In this document: piece by piece, positions 1 to 9,831 of the stretch | Layout of the letters: each line of letters opens with the position of its first letter | Numbering within the stretch: the stretch's first letter is position 1 | Origin: Alcanivorax sp. REN37 | GTDB lineage: Bacteria > Pseudomonadota > Gammaproteobacteria > Pseudomonadales > Alcanivoracaceae | Direction of reading: 5' to 3' | NCBI RefSeq assembly: GCF_041102775.1 | Contig: NZ_JBGCUO010000001.1 | Coordinates: forward strand, 434,001 to 498,000 | Length of the DNA: 64,000 nucleotides | Notes under the pieces: generated by a model | The model's database searches: none | Seen by the model: the letters and a program-made list of their open reading frames with translations, nothing else | What the model was told of the DNA's origin: nothing | Made by a program: the position numbers and the translations under genes

Positions 1-1379
1 CGGCCACCAAGAAACGCTTCAAGGAAGACGACGTTGAAGTGCGCGTGGACATCGACCGGGTGACCGGCGGCTACCGCACTTTCCGTATCTGGCACGTGGT
101 GCCGGACGAAGAGCTGTACGAATTCGGCCACCAGCTGACCCTGGATGAGGCCCACGAGCAGGACCCGACACTGCAACTCGGCGACACCTGGATCGAAGAA
201 ATCGAATCCGTGGCCTTCGGCCGCATTGCTGCACAGACCGCCAAACAGGTGATTGTGCAGAAAGTGCGCGAAGCCGAACGCGCCCAGATCATCGAAGAAT
301 ACCGCCCGCGCATCGGCGAGCTGATCAGCGGCTCGGTGAAGAAAGCCACCCGCGACACCATCATCTTGGATCTCGGCGGTAACGCTGAAGCGCTGATCAC
401 CCGCGACCAGATGATCCCGCGTGAAACCGTGCGCCAGAATGATCGCCTGCGTGCTTACCTTTCCGGCGTGAACCCGGAAAACCGCGGCCCGCAGCTGCTT
501 GCCAGCCGCGCTGCGCCGGACATGCTGATCGAGCTGTTCAAGATCGAAGTGCCGGAAATCGGCGAAGAGCTGATTGAAATCAAAGGCGCCGCCCGGGATC
601 CCGGCTCGCGCGCCAAAATTGCTGTGAAGACCAACGACCAGCGCATCGACCCGGTCGGCGCCTGTGTCGGCATGCGCGGTGCGCGCGTGCAGGCAGTGTC
701 CACTGAGCTGGGCGGCGAGCGGATCGACATCGTGCTGTGGGACGACAACCCGGCACAGCTGGTGATCAACGCCATGCAGCCGGCAGAAGTGGTGTCCATC
801 GTGGTCGACGAAGAGCGCCACGCCATGGATGTTGCTGTGGAAGACGAGTCCGCGCTGGCGCAAGCCATCGGTCGTGGCGGTCAGAACATCCGTCTGGCCT
901 CCGAGCTGACCGGCTGGGAACTGAACGTGATGACGCTGGAAGCTGCGCAAGAGAAGCAGCAGGCGGAAACCGAAGAAGCCCTGCAGCGTTTCATCGACGC
1001 CCTCGATGTGGACGAAGAACTGGCCGTAGTGCTGGTGGAAGAAGGTTTCTCGTCGCTGGAAGAAGTGGCCTATGTGCCCAAGGACGAGATGCTCGCCATC
1101 GAAGGTTTCGATGAAGACATCGTTGATGCCCTGCGCCAACGGGCCAAGGACGCGCTGCTGGCGCGTGCCCTGGCCGGCGGCGGTGGTCTGCCCTCGGAAG
1201 ACCTGCTGGGCATGGATGGCATGGATCCGGAACTGGCCCAGCGTCTGGCCAGCAACGGCGTCATCACCATGGAAGATCTGGCCGAACAGGCGGTGGACGA
1301 TCTCACCGAGCTGGCCGGGATCGATGAGGAGCGGGCTGCGCAGCTGATCATGACTGCGCGCGCCCCTTGGTTTGAATAA
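1..1379 (+). CDS. nusA: transcription termination/antitermination factor NusA (5' partial)
   Basis: NusA binds RNA polymerase and nascent RNA and modulates pausing, termination and antitermination. The reading frame is open from base 3, so the start lies upstream of the window and roughly 35 N-terminal residues are missing; the GTG at 39 is internal. Visible in order: the rest of the N-terminal domain, an S1 domain (around [20 protein letters not shown]), two KH domains ([12 protein letters not shown] and [16 protein letters not shown]), and two C-terminal helix-hairpin-helix repeats (one near [15 protein letters not shown], the last ending at the stop). It is the first gene of the nusA-infB-rbfA-truB-rpsO-pnp order, which is conserved across gammaproteobacteria. 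Identity is certain; only the missing start is unknown. Confidence 0.97.
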   Translation, partial: ATKKRFKEDDVEVRVDIDRVTGGYRTFRIWHVVPDEELYEFGHQLTLDEAHEQDPTLQLGDTWIEEIESVAFGRIAAQTAKQVIVQKVREAERAQIIEEYRPRIGELISGSVKKATRDTIILDLGGNAEALITRDQMIPRETVRQNDRLRAYLSGVNPENRGPQLLASRAAPDMLIELFKIEVPEIGEELIEIKGAARDPGSRAKIAVKTNDQRIDPVGACVGMRGARVQAVSTELGGERIDIVLWDDNPAQLVINAMQPAEVVSIVVDEERHAMDVAVEDESALAQAIGRGGQNIRLASELTGWELNVMTLEAAQEKQQAETEEALQRFIDALDVDEELAVVLVEEGFSSLEEVAYVPKDEMLAIEGFDEDIVDALRQRAKDALLARALAGGGGLPSEDLLGMDGMDPELAQRLASNGVITMEDLAEQAVDDLTELAGIDEERAAQLIMTARAPWFE

Positions 1380-1388
1380 CGACACTCA

Positions 1389-1416
1389 GAAACGGCCCTG
1401 CGGGGCTGTTTCTGTT
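1389..1416 (+). terminator. hairpin between nusA and infB (possible attenuator)
   Basis: A 10-bp stem, 1389-1398 with 1403-1412 (one G-T pair), has the tetraloop TGCG and starts 10 bases after the nusA stop. The following bases, TGTT, are a poor U-tract, so it looks more like a partial terminator or RNA-processing/attenuation element than a full stop. No infB promoter is obvious in the remaining 135 bases. Confidence 0.5.
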
Positions 1417-1551
1417 CACGGCGCGCGGCGCTGATGCGCCCGCTGCCCCACCCCTCACTGCAGGCAGGCTGACCGTCCTGTCTGCACGATCGGCGCGAAG
1501 CCGGTCGGCACCGGCGCACTGGGCGCGGTGTGATGGCGGACAGGAGATAGG

Positions 1552-4293
1552 TTGGCTGACATGGCAGAAACGACCGTAAAGCAATTGGCAGAAACTGTTG
1601 GGCAGAGCGTCGATGCGCTGCTGAAGCAGATGCAGGACGCGGGACTGAACCACCAGGGCGCGGACGATGCCGTGTCGGCGGAACAGCGCCAACAACTGCT
1701 CGATCACATCAACAACACGACGGCCGCAGCGCCGGGCAAAATCACCCTCAGTCGCAAGAGCACCAGCACTCTCAAGACCACCGGCGCGTCCGGCAAGGCC
1801 AAGACGGTGGCGGTGGAAGTGCGTAAGAAACGCACCTATGTGAAGCGCTCAGTGGTCGACGACCAGGAACGTCTGGAAGCCGAGCAGCGCGCTGCCGAAG
1901 AAGAAGCCGCGCGCATTGCTGAGGAAGAAGCTGCCCGCAAGGCCGCTGAGGAAGAAGCGGCGCGTAAGGCTGCCGAGGAAGAAGCGCTGCGCAAGGCCGC
2001 TGAAGAAGCTGCCCGCAAGGCGGCGGCTGAAGCCGCTGCAGCCAGTGCCGAGCCGGCTGCCGAAACCACTGCTGATGCAGTCGCCGACAAAGCGCGCCGT
2101 GTCTCGGTGCCAAAAACCACTACCCGCAAAGCCGAACCTGTCCAGCGCGAAGAGACCGCTGAAGAGCGTGCTGCCCGCGAACAGGAAGAGCGCCGCAAGC
2201 GCGAAGCCGAAGAGCAGCGTCGCAAGCAGGAAGCCGAAGCCCGTCGCAAGGCCGAGGAAGAAGCCGCCCGCCGCACCGCTGAAGAAGCGCAGCGCGTGGC
2301 CGCTGAACTCGAGCGCCGTGGTGGCGAGCAGCCAGTGCGCACCGGCAGCGAAGAAATCGAAACGGGCTCTGGCATTGTTTCCGAAGCCATGGAAGCAAGC
2401 TGGCGCGATGAAGAGCGGACCACCAAACGCCGCCGCCGTCGCCCGCAGTCTCAAGTGCGCAATGTCGTGGCGCATGGGCAGATGAAGAGTACGTTCCAGA
2501 GAGAACACGGCTTCAAGGCTCCCCAGGAAAAAATGGTATATGACGTTGAAGTGCCTGAGACGATCACGGTTGCTGATCTGGCTCAGCGCATGAACATCAA
2601 GGTGCGCGAAGTGATGCGCACGCTGATGAAGATGGGTGAAATGGCCACCGCCAACCAGTACCTCGACCAAGAAACAGCGATGCTGCTGGTTGAGGAAATG
2701 GGCCACCGTCCGCGCGCCGCCAAAGGCCAGGAAGAAACCTTTGCCGATGATCTGGCCAACCTGGTGCAGTACACCGCCGACGCGGTGAACCGGGCACCGG
2801 TGGTGACCATCATGGGCCACGTCGACCACGGCAAGACCTCGCTGCTGGACTACATCCGCCGCGCCAAAGTGGCGGCCGGTGAAGCGGGTGGCATCACCCA
2901 GCACATCGGTGCGTACCACGTGGACACGCCGAAAGGCATGATCACCTTCCTCGACACCCCCGGCCACGCCGCGTTCAGCGCCATGCGTGCCCGCGGTGCC
3001 CAGGCCACCGACATCGTGGTGATCGTGGTGGCGTCTGACGACGGCGTGATGCCGCAGACCCAGGAAGCCATCAACCACGCTCGTGCTTCGGAAGTGCCCA
3101 TCATCGTGGCCGTGACCAAGATGGATAAAGAGCAGGCCGATCCGGATCGCGTGAAGAACGATCTGTCCCAGCTCGGTGTGATTTCCGAAGAGTGGGGCGG
3201 TGATTACCAGTTCTGCTACGTGTCCGCACACACCGGTGACGGTGTCGACGAGCTGCTCGACTCGATTCTGCTGCAAGCCGAATTGCTGGAGCTGAAAGCC
3301 TCCCCGGTGGGCCCGGCCCGCGGTGTGGTCATCGAATCCCGCGTCGAGAAAGGCCGTGGCCCGGTGACCTCGGTGTTGATCCAGGAAGGTCAGCTGAACA
3401 TTGGCGACATGATGCTGGCCGGCGCTCACTTTGGCCGCACCCGCGCCATGGTTGACGAAAACGGCAAGCCGATCAAAACCGCGGGCCCGTCCATTCCGGT
3501 GGAAATCCTCGGTCTCGACGGCGCCCCGGAATCCGGTGAGCAGTTCATGATCGTGGCGGACGAGAAGAAAGCCCGTGAAGTGGCGGACTTCCGTCAGACC
3601 CGCGACCGCGACCTCAAGCTCAAGCGCGCACAGAGCTCCAAGCTGGAGAACCTGTTCGAGAACTTGGGCGAGAAAGAGTCTAAGCAGGTCAACATCATCC
3701 TCAAAACCGACGTGCGCGGTACGCTGGAAGCCCTGATTGGCTCCCTGAACGACCTCAGCACCGACGAAGTGAAGGTGAACATCGTCAGTGGCGGTGTCGG
3801 CGCGATCAACGAATCCGACGTCAACCTGGCGATGACCTCCGAAGGCGTACTGCTGGGCTTCAACGTGCGGGCCGACAGCGCCGCTAAACGTCTGTGCGAG
3901 CGCGAAGGCATCGACCTGCGCTACTACAGCGTGATCTACGAACTGATCGACGACGTGCGTGCGGCCATGAGCGGCTTGCTGGAGCCAGAGCGCCGCGAAG
4001 AAATCGTCGGTGTGGCCCAGGTGCGCGAAGTGTTCCGCTCCACCAAGTTCGGTGCCGTGGCCGGCTGTATGGTCATCGAAGGCACGCTGCGTCGGAACCT
4101 GCCGATCCGCGTACTGCGCGACGAGGTGGTGATCTTCGAAGGCCAGCTGGAATCGCTGCGCCGCTTCAAGGACGACGTCCAAGAAGTGCGCAACGGCATG
4201 GAGTGTGGCTTGGCGGTGAAGAGCTACAACGACGTGAAGGCTGGCGACAAGATCGAAGTGTTTGAAGTGCGCGTGGTCGCGCGGACGCTGTAA
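1552..4293 (+). CDS. infB: translation initiation factor IF-2
   Basis: IF-2 is the GTPase that brings initiator fMet-tRNA to the 30S subunit and promotes subunit joining. The N-terminal IF2 domain ([20 protein letters not shown]) is followed by a long Ala/Glu/Arg/Lys-rich coiled region (residues about 95-265) and then the conserved core: G1 GHVDHGKTS near residue 422, DTPGH near 468, and a G4 motif reading TKMD instead of the commoner NKxD. Domains II, III and C2 run to residue 913, a normal length. Two starts are possible: TTG at 1552, 5 bases after AGGAG (1542-1546), or ATG at 1561, which fits family N-termini better but lies 14 bases from that site. It ends 2 bases before rbfA. Confidence 0.97.
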   Translation: MADMAETTVKQLAETVGQSVDALLKQMQDAGLNHQGADDAVSAEQRQQLLDHINNTTAAAPGKITLSRKSTSTLKTTGASGKAKTVAVEVRKKRTYVKRSVVDDQERLEAEQRAAEEEAARIAEEEAARKAAEEEAARKAAEEEALRKAAEEAARKAAAEAAAASAEPAAETTADAVADKARRVSVPKTTTRKAEPVQREETAEERAAREQEERRKREAEEQRRKQEAEARRKAEEEAARRTAEEAQRVAAELERRGGEQPVRTGSEEIETGSGIVSEAMEASWRDEERTTKRRRRRPQSQVRNVVAHGQMKSTFQREHGFKAPQEKMVYDVEVPETITVADLAQRMNIKVREVMRTLMKMGEMATANQYLDQETAMLLVEEMGHRPRAAKGQEETFADDLANLVQYTADAVNRAPVVTIMGHVDHGKTSLLDYIRRAKVAAGEAGGITQHIGAYHVDTPKGMITFLDTPGHAAFSAMRARGAQATDIVVIVVASDDGVMPQTQEAINHARASEVPIIVAVTKMDKEQADPDRVKNDLSQLGVISEEWGGDYQFCYVSAHTGDGVDELLDSILLQAELLELKASPVGPARGVVIESRVEKGRGPVTSVLIQEGQLNIGDMMLAGAHFGRTRAMVDENGKPIKTAGPSIPVEILGLDGAPESGEQFMIVADEKKAREVADFRQTRDRDLKLKRAQSSKLENLFENLGEKESKQVNIILKTDVRGTLEALIGSLNDLSTDEVKVNIVSGGVGAINESDVNLAMTSEGVLLGFNVRADSAAKRLCEREGIDLRYYSVIYELIDDVRAAMSGLLEPERREEIVGVAQVREVFRSTKFGAVAGCMVIEGTLRRNLPIRVLRDEVVIFEGQLESLRRFKDDVQEVRNGMECGLAVKSYNDVKAGDKIEVFEVRVVARTL

Positions 4294-4295
4294 GC

Positions 4296-4724
4296 ATGAG
4301 CCGGCATCGTCGCCCGCAGGGCTTTCAGCGTACCGACCGCATCGGTGACCACATCCAGCGCGAACTGGCGTCTTTGATCCGTACCGGGGTCAAGGACCCA
4401 CGCCTGGCGATGGTCACCATCCAGGAAGTGCGCGTCAGTCGCGACCTGACCTGGGCGGATGTGTACTTCACCGTGCTCGGCCAAGACGCCGAGGCCGGGC
4501 AGCAAGCCGAGCAAGTGCTCGGCGGCGCTGCCGGTTTCTTGCGTTCCGAACTGGCGCGTGATCTGAACACTCGCACCACGCCGCGCCTGCGCTTCCACTA
4601 CGACCGGCTGCCGGAAGAGGCCAGCCGGTTGTCATCCCTGATCGCGCAAGCGCGCAGCAGTGATGCTGAGCTACGTGATGGCGACCAGGATGACGACGCA
4701 CAGGACGACGACCAACAGCCGTAA
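4296..4724 (+). CDS. rbfA: 30S ribosome-binding factor RbfA
   Basis: RbfA is a small KH-like protein that binds free 30S subunits and helps mature the 5' end of 16S rRNA. The 142-residue product has the family core (RIGDHIQRELASLIR near the N-terminus, KDPRLAMVTIQEVRVSRDL, then FLRSELARDLNTRTTPRLRF) and a short acidic tail (DGDQDDDAQDDD) typical of the less conserved C-terminus. The ATG lies 2 bases after the infB stop, so translational coupling with infB is likely. Confidence 0.95.
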   Translation: MSRHRRPQGFQRTDRIGDHIQRELASLIRTGVKDPRLAMVTIQEVRVSRDLTWADVYFTVLGQDAEAGQQAEQVLGGAAGFLRSELARDLNTRTTPRLRFHYDRLPEEASRLSSLIAQARSSDAELRDGDQDDDAQDDDQQP

Positions 4725-4799
4725 CGCGGCGCCCGGCGCGGCCGCGTTCATTCCCGACGTGGCGCTAGCGCCGCATTGGCAGAGTTCAGGAGTTACAAG

Positions 4800-5723
4800 G
4801 TGGCCAAGCGCCGACAGAATGGACGCCCAATCAACGGCATCCTGCTGCTCAATAAATCCCCCGGCATGACCAGCAACGGCGCTTTGCAGATTGCTAAGCG
4901 CATGTTCGCTGCCGCCAAGGCCGGCCACACCGGCAGTCTTGATCCGCTGGCCACCGGCCTGCTGCCGCTGTGCTTCGGTGAAGCCACCAAGTTCAGCCAG
5001 TACCTGCTGGATGCCGACAAGGCTTACCAGGTCACCGCCAAGCTCGGCGTCACCACCACCACCGGCGATGCCGATGGTGAGGTGTTGCAGGAGCGGCCGG
5101 TGACCGCCGATGCTGCCGCCATCGAAGCTGCCTTGATGACCTTCCTTGGTCCGATCGAGCAGGTGCCGTCGATGTATTCCGCCATCAAGCACCAGGGGCA
5201 GCCGCTGTACAAACTGGCGCGCCAAGGCATTGAAGTGGAACGCAAAGCGCGCCAAGTCACCATCCATGCGCTCACCGTGATGGCGTGCGAAGGGGATCAG
5301 CTGACCTTCGAAGTCCATTGCAGCAAGGGCACTTACGTGCGCTCGCTGGTGGAAGACCTCGGTGAGTTGCTCGGCTGCGGCGGCCATGTGACCTGGCTGC
5401 ACCGCATCAAGGCCGGCCCGTACCTGGCCGCCGACATGCTGACGCTGGACGAACTCGGCGCGCTGAAAGAAGAAGGTGGTTTCGAGGCGCTGGACCAGAA
5501 ACTGCTGCCGTTGTCCTCCTCGGTCGACGACTGGCCGCGGGTGGTGCTGGGCCAAGATGCCGCCTATTACCTGCAAAATGGCCAGCCAGTGATGGCCACC
5601 GCCCGCCCCGATCACGGCTGGGTGACGCTTTACCACGCCGACACCGATGCATTTTTGGGTGTCGGAGAGGTGCTGGATGACGGTATGATAGCCCCCCGTC
5701 GTCTGGTGGCGACCGGACAATAA
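4800..5723 (+). CDS. truB: tRNA pseudouridine(55) synthase TruB
   Basis: TruB makes pseudouridine 55 in the T-loop of elongator tRNAs. The catalytic aspartate lies in GHTGSLDPLATGLLPLC, and the conserved KAYQVTAKLG and KGTYVRSLVEDLG blocks follow. I chose the GTG at 4800 because AGGAG (4788-4792) sits 7 bases upstream and the resulting start (VAKRRQNGRPINGILLLNK) matches family N-termini; the frame is also open to a TTG at 4776, which has no such site. This gives 307 residues, the usual length. It is the fourth gene of the nusA operon. Confidence 0.95.
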   Translation: MAKRRQNGRPINGILLLNKSPGMTSNGALQIAKRMFAAAKAGHTGSLDPLATGLLPLCFGEATKFSQYLLDADKAYQVTAKLGVTTTTGDADGEVLQERPVTADAAAIEAALMTFLGPIEQVPSMYSAIKHQGQPLYKLARQGIEVERKARQVTIHALTVMACEGDQLTFEVHCSKGTYVRSLVEDLGELLGCGGHVTWLHRIKAGPYLAADMLTLDELGALKEEGGFEALDQKLLPLSSSVDDWPRVVLGQDAAYYLQNGQPVMATARPDHGWVTLYHADTDAFLGVGEVLDDGMIAPRRLVATGQ

Positions 5724-5760
5724 CGCCGGTCGCATGCTGGGGCATCCCGCGGCAGCTATA

Positions 5761-5810
5761 AATATGCATGGCTGCGCGCGTTACATTCACTGCATATTGG
5801 AGATTGCATC
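5761..5810 (+). promoter_or_regulatory. rpsO leader with inverted repeat next to the ribosome binding site
   Basis: AATATGCA (5761-5768) and TGCATATT (5791-5798) form a perfect 8-bp inverted repeat around a 22-base GC-rich loop. The second arm ends directly before GGAG (5799-5802), the ribosome binding site of rpsO (start 5811). S15 represses its own translation through leader structures in many bacteria, so an S15-responsive fold is a reasonable inference; I have not shown homology to a known S15 leader class. Confidence 0.45.
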
Positions 5811-6080
5811 ATGGCGCTGAGCGCAGAACAGAAAGCACAGATCCTGAAGGACTTTGGCCAGAAAGATGGCGACACCGGTTCCCCGGAAGTCCAAGTAGCC
5901 CTGCTGACCGCCAACATCAATGGCCTGCAGGACCACTTCAAGTCCCACAAGAAGGATCACCATGGCCGTCGCGGTCTGATCCGCATGGTAAACCAGCGCC
6001 GTAAGCTGCTGGACTACCTGGCGAAGAAAGACCACGGTCGCTACACCCAGCTGATCGAGCGTCTGGGCCTGCGCCGCTAA
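5811..6080 (+). CDS. rpsO: 30S ribosomal protein S15
   Basis: S15 is a primary 16S rRNA-binding protein of the small-subunit platform and contributes to bridge B4. The product is 89 residues including Met, the standard length, with the family features [25 protein letters not shown] and [12 protein letters not shown] lies 8 bases before the ATG. It sits between truB and pnp, as in E. coli and Pseudomonas. Confidence 0.98.
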   Translation: MALSAEQKAQILKDFGQKDGDTGSPEVQVALLTANINGLQDHFKSHKKDHHGRRGLIRMVNQRRKLLDYLAKKDHGRYTQLIERLGLRR

Positions 6081-6111
6081 GCGTGCCGCGTCGCCCATAT
6101 CAGGCTGTCTG

Positions 6112-6148
6112 CAACAGAAGCTCGGTACCACCGGGCTTCTGTTGTTTT
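6112..6148 (+). terminator. rho-independent terminator between rpsO and pnp
   Basis: The 10-bp arms 6112-6121 and 6135-6144 are extended inward by a further CGGT/ACCG stem to a 3-base loop and followed by TTTT (6145-6148). E. coli also has a terminator between rpsO and pnp that is only partly efficient, so read-through into pnp is expected here. Confidence 0.8.
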
Positions 6149-6212
6149 GGCGTATCTGGACAGCCCGGCGACCGCACCCACTGTTGTCGGAAGAAGAGAA
6201 GAGACGAGAGAT

Positions 6213-8306
6213 ATGTTCAATATTGTACGTAAGGAATTCCAATTCGGTCGCGACACGGTAGTGCTGGAAACCGGCCACGTTGCGCGTCAGGCCACCGGCG
6301 CAGTGCGCGTCACCATCGGCGAGACCGTGGTGTTGGTCACCGTAGTCGGCAAGAAGGAAGCAGACCCGAACAAAAGCTTCTTCCCGCTGACCGTGAACTA
6401 TCAGGAAAAAACCTACGCCGCAGGGCGTATCCCGGGTGGCTTCTTCAAGCGTGAAGGCCGTCCGTCCGAGAAAGAAACCCTCACCTCCCGCCTGATCGAC
6501 CGTCCCATCCGCCCGCTGTTCCCGGAAGGCTTCCTCAACGAAGTACAGGTTGTGGCCACCGTGATGTCCGCGGACCGCGACGTTGATCCGGATATTGCTG
6601 CCATGATCGGCACCTCCGCCGCGCTGGCCGTATCCGGCATTCCGTTCGCCGGCCCGATCGGTGCTGCGCGCGTGGGCTTCATCGACGGCCTGTACGTGCT
6701 CAACCCGACCTACAGCGAACTGAAGAATTCCGCGCTGGACCTGGTGGTTGCCGGGACCGAAGCGGCAGTGCTGATGGTGGAATCCGAAGCCAAAGAGCTG
6801 TCCGAAGACCAGATGCTGGGCGCGGTACTGTTCGGCCACATGGAAATGCAGGCGGTGGTGAAAGCAGTCCAAGCCTTCGCCAACGAAGTCGGCGTGCAGC
6901 AGTGGGACTGGAAACCGGCACCGGTGGACCAGACCGCACTGGACTTGGTCGCAGGCCGCGTCAAAACCGAGCTGGCCGAGGCTTACCGCATCACCGACAA
7001 GCAAGCGCGTTACACCCGCGTGGGCGAGCTGAAGCAGCAAACCATTGAAGCGCTGGCCACCGACGCTGAAGGTGCACCGACTGCGGCGGCCATCAGCAGC
7101 GCGTTTGCCAGCCTGGAAAAAGCCACCGTGCGTGAGGCCGTGGTATCCGGCGCGCCGCGTATCGACGGCCGTGACCACAAGACTGTGCGCCCGATCCACA
7201 TCGACGTGGACATGCTGCCGAAAGCGCACGGTTCGGCCCTGTTCACCCGCGGTGAAACCCAGGCGATCGTGGTCGCTACCCTGGGCGGCATGCGCGACGC
7301 ACAGCTGATCGACGCGCTGGAAGGCTCGCGCACCGACCGCTTCATGCTGCACTACAACTTCCCTCCGTACTCGGTGGGCGAAACCGGCATGATGGGCTCG
7401 CCGAAGCGCCGTGAAATCGGCCACGGCCGTCTCGCCCGTCGCGGCGTACAGGCGGTACTGCCGAACGAGCAGGACTTCCCCTACGCGATCCGTATCGTGT
7501 CAGAAATCACCGAATCCAACGGTTCGTCCTCCATGGCGTCCGTGTGCGGTGCGTCGCTGGCACTGATGGACGCCGGGGTGCCGATTTCCGCGCCGGTGGC
7601 CGGTATTGCCATGGGTCTGGTGAAGGAAGAGGACGGCCGCTACGCGGTGCTGTCCGATATCCTCGGTGACGAAGACCACCTCGGCGACATGGACTTCAAA
7701 GTGGCCGGTACCGCCAAGGGCGTGACCGCGCTGCAGATGGACATCAAGATCCAGGGCATCACTGAAGAGATCATGGAAACCGCGCTCAACCAAGCGCGCG
7801 AAGGCCGTCTGCACATCCTCGGCGAAATGGAAAAAGTAATTTCCCAGCCGCGTGCAGAGCTGTCCGCCAACGCCCCAACCCTGATCACCATGAAGATCAA
7901 TCCGGAGAAAATCCGCGACGTGATCGGTAAAGGTGGTGCCACCATCCGTGGTCTGTGCGATGAGTTCTCCGCCAACATCGACATCGAAGACGATGGCAGC
8001 GTGAAGGTGTACGCCGAGACTCGCGAACTGGCGCAAGCTGCTGCCGCGAAGATCGAAGGCATCACCGCTGAGCCGGAAGTAGGCGAGATCTACCAAGGCA
8101 AAGTGACCCGCACCGTGGACTTCGGCGCGTTCGTGGAAATCTTCCCGGGCACCGAAGGCCTGCTGCACATTTCCCAGATCGCGCAAGAGCGGGTGGAGAA
8201 AGTCACCGATTACGTCAAAGAAGGCGACGTGATCAAGGTGAAAGTGCTGGACGTGGATCAGCGTGGCCGCATCAAGCTGTCCATGAAGGAAGCGGTCGAA
8301 GCCTAA
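6213..8306 (+). CDS. pnp: polyribonucleotide nucleotidyltransferase (PNPase)
   Basis: PNPase degrades RNA 3'-5' by phosphorolysis and is part of the degradosome with RNase E. I place the start at the ATG at 6213 ([20 protein letters not shown]); the frame is open further upstream but lacks family similarity there. The 697-residue product has two RNase PH domains ([16 protein letters not shown] in the first; [10 protein letters not shown] and [13 protein letters not shown] in the second), then a KH domain ([20 protein letters not shown]) and a C-terminal S1 domain ([20 protein letters not shown]). Expression is probably autoregulated through the leader, as in E. coli, but no specific RNase III site can be named from sequence alone. 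Confidence 0.97.
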   Translation: MFNIVRKEFQFGRDTVVLETGHVARQATGAVRVTIGETVVLVTVVGKKEADPNKSFFPLTVNYQEKTYAAGRIPGGFFKREGRPSEKETLTSRLIDRPIRPLFPEGFLNEVQVVATVMSADRDVDPDIAAMIGTSAALAVSGIPFAGPIGAARVGFIDGLYVLNPTYSELKNSALDLVVAGTEAAVLMVESEAKELSEDQMLGAVLFGHMEMQAVVKAVQAFANEVGVQQWDWKPAPVDQTALDLVAGRVKTELAEAYRITDKQARYTRVGELKQQTIEALATDAEGAPTAAAISSAFASLEKATVREAVVSGAPRIDGRDHKTVRPIHIDVDMLPKAHGSALFTRGETQAIVVATLGGMRDAQLIDALEGSRTDRFMLHYNFPPYSVGETGMMGSPKRREIGHGRLARRGVQAVLPNEQDFPYAIRIVSEITESNGSSSMASVCGASLALMDAGVPISAPVAGIAMGLVKEEDGRYAVLSDILGDEDHLGDMDFKVAGTAKGVTALQMDIKIQGITEEIMETALNQAREGRLHILGEMEKVISQPRAELSANAPTLITMKINPEKIRDVIGKGGATIRGLCDEFSANIDIEDDGSVKVYAETRELAQAAAAKIEGITAEPEVGEIYQGKVTRTVDFGAFVEIFPGTEGLLHISQIAQERVEKVTDYVKEGDVIKVKVLDVDQRGRIKLSMKEAVEA

Positions 8307-8331
8307 GGCTGCGGCAATTCCTGAGTGACAC

Positions 8332-8361
8332 CACTGCGCCACCCCTCGGGGTGGCGCAGTG
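8332..8361. terminator. perfect 14-bp hairpin between convergent pnp and a small membrane protein gene
   Basis: Arms 8332-8345 and 8348-8361 are perfectly complementary with a 2-base centre (4-base loop once opened). There is no clear T-run on either side. It lies 25 bases after the pnp stop and 15 bases from the 3' end of the convergent gene, so it probably serves both as 3' boundary. Confidence 0.6.
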
Positions 8362-8376
8362 CGTTGTGGCGTCTGC

Positions 8377-8697
8377 TCAGTGGCGTGCGGGGCTGCCGAG
8401 CAATGCCAGCGCACCGGCGGCCAGTGCCACCACCATGGCCACCAGCGCTGCGCCTTCACCAATGGTGAGTGCACACAAGGCCGTGAAGCAGATCATCAGC
8501 ACCGGTTCACGATCACGGGAGTCGATGCTCAGCGCACCGCTGACCATCACCAAAAAACAGAACAGCAGACTCAACCAGCGATAGGCCAGGTGTGGTTCCG
8601 ATAGCTGGTCGGTATCGCCCAGTAGCCCCATTGCGGTGGCCACGATTCCGCAAAAGCCGGCTAATACGGCCAGCACTGCTCCCCAATTGCGCATCAT
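8377..8697 (-). CDS. small integral membrane protein of unknown function
   Basis: I do not recognise the family. The 106-residue product begins MMRNWGAVLAVLAGFCG and has about three or four hydrophobic segments (residues about 5-27, 41-58, 66-80 and 82-101), with a short polar loop SIDSRDREP between the second and third. The start is chosen at the ATGATG at 8697/8694 because AGGGAAGGA immediately precedes it; the frame is open further upstream but encodes Ala/Arg-rich sequence that looks non-coding. It is convergent with pnp. Confidence 0.6.
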   Translation of the reverse strand: MMRNWGAVLAVLAGFCGIVATAMGLLGDTDQLSEPHLAYRWLSLLFCFLVMVSGALSIDSRDREPVLMICFTALCALTIGEGAALVAMVVALAAGALALLGSPARH

Positions 8698-9143
8698 TCC
8701 TTCCCTAGTGCCGGTATCCCATGGCGGGGCGCAACGTGCGTCGCCCGACCTGGCGCTCGCCTTGCCATCCTTGTCTGCGGCGGTCTGCGAGCGCGGTCCC
8801 AGTGTACGGGCAGCGGCCGCTGACAGGGTCGCCACTGCGACCGCCGATGACGCAGCGACATCATTGTTCATAAATCCTGGTCATTGCGCTCAGCGGTACC
8901 GAGCGTTGTGGTCAGCGCGGCGCTGCCCTAAAGCCGCTGGCGACCGGTGGAACCCCGGTCGCCACGTACCGGTCCAACCGCGGGTGGCCGTTAACGGCGG
9001 TGGGCGGCTTGGCGTGTGTCAAAGCTGAAATCGTGGGAACCGGTTACACTTGAGCGCTTTTTTCCGGCCCTGCCGGATCGTCAGAACCGGCGCCGCCGGT
9101 GGTGGGGATCCTGTCGGGGGCTTTGCCTGAGGTTGGAGAACAC
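8698..9143. other. 446-bp gap between divergent genes
   Basis: This is the shared upstream region of the small membrane protein gene (leftward) and the cytochrome b gene (rightward). GGAG at 9135-9138 is the ribosome binding site of the latter. I see no convincing sigma-70 promoter, RNA gene or additional coding sequence. Confidence 0.5.
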
Positions 9144-9830
9144 ATGAAGTACATCAACGTCTGGGACCTGCCCACGCGTCTGTTCCACTGGCTGTTGGTG
9201 GCCGCGGTCACCGGTGCGTTTGTCAGCGTCAAATTGGGTGGCAACGCCATGATCTGGCATGAGCGGTTCGGCATGGCAGTGATCGCGCTGATCGCTTTCC
9301 GGCTGGCGTGGGGCCTGTGGGGCGGCACCTATGCGCGTTTCCTGACGTTCTTCCCGACCCCGGCGCGACTGCGCAACTACCTGTCCGGGCGCTGGCGCGG
9401 GCTCGGCCACAGCCCGATCGGGGCGTTGTCGGTATTCGCCATGCTCGGTCTGTTCGGGTTACAGGCGGTGCTGGGGTTGTTTGCCTACGATGACATCGCC
9501 TTCGGCGGCCCGCTGGTGAAGCTGGTGAGCAACGACACCACGCAGCTACTGACCGCTTGGCATCATCGTCTGGAATGGGTGTTGATCGCGATCGTCGTGC
9601 TGCACCTGCTGGCGCTGGTGGTGTATCGCCTGCGGGGACGCAAGCTGGTGGGGCCGATGATTCATGGTCGGACCGAGATCCCGGCGGAGCCGGTGGCCCC
9701 GGCCCGCCGCGCGCGCTGGTGGCAATTGCTGGCGGCGGTGGGGGTGGCAGCATTGGCGGTGTGGGTGGCCAGCGGTGACTGGATTGCTCCGCCACCGCCG
9801 CCGCCGGCCGTCAGTGCGCCGGCCTGGTAA
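9144..9830 (+). CDS. cytochrome b561/hydrogenase-type b family membrane protein
   Basis: A membrane di-heme b-type cytochrome that moves electrons between quinol and a periplasmic acceptor. The start MKYINVWDLPTRLFHWLLV is typical of the Ni/Fe-hydrogenase cytochrome b-like family. Candidate heme-ligand histidines lie in helices near residues 15 (LFHWLL), 39 (IWHERFG) and in WHHRLEWVLIAIVVLHLLAL. There are four core transmembrane helices plus a C-terminal one, then a proline-rich tail ending SAPAW. GGAG lies 5 bases before the ATG at 9144. Its stop is 1 base from the stop of the convergent cytochrome c' gene, a plausible periplasmic partner (inference). Confidence 0.85.
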   Translation: MKYINVWDLPTRLFHWLLVAAVTGAFVSVKLGGNAMIWHERFGMAVIALIAFRLAWGLWGGTYARFLTFFPTPARLRNYLSGRWRGLGHSPIGALSVFAMLGLFGLQAVLGLFAYDDIAFGGPLVKLVSNDTTQLLTAWHHRLEWVLIAIVVLHLLALVVYRLRGRKLVGPMIHGRTEIPAEPVAPARRARWWQLLAAVGVAALAVWVASGDWIAPPPPPPAVSAPAW

Positions 9831-9831
9831 C

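Noticed and set aside
1849-4182. 777-codon open frame antisense to infB, with long ones also antisense to pnp (5787-7424) and glnE (50305-52569)
   Set aside because: In GC-rich DNA the antisense of a strongly biased gene stays open; the products are His/Gln/Gly-rich with no motifs, while the sense strands encode complete known proteins.
8698-8871. 58-codon upstream extension of the small membrane protein
   Set aside because: The Ala/Arg-rich sequence does not look like a signal or domain, and AGGGAAGGA directly before the internal ATGATG marks the real start.
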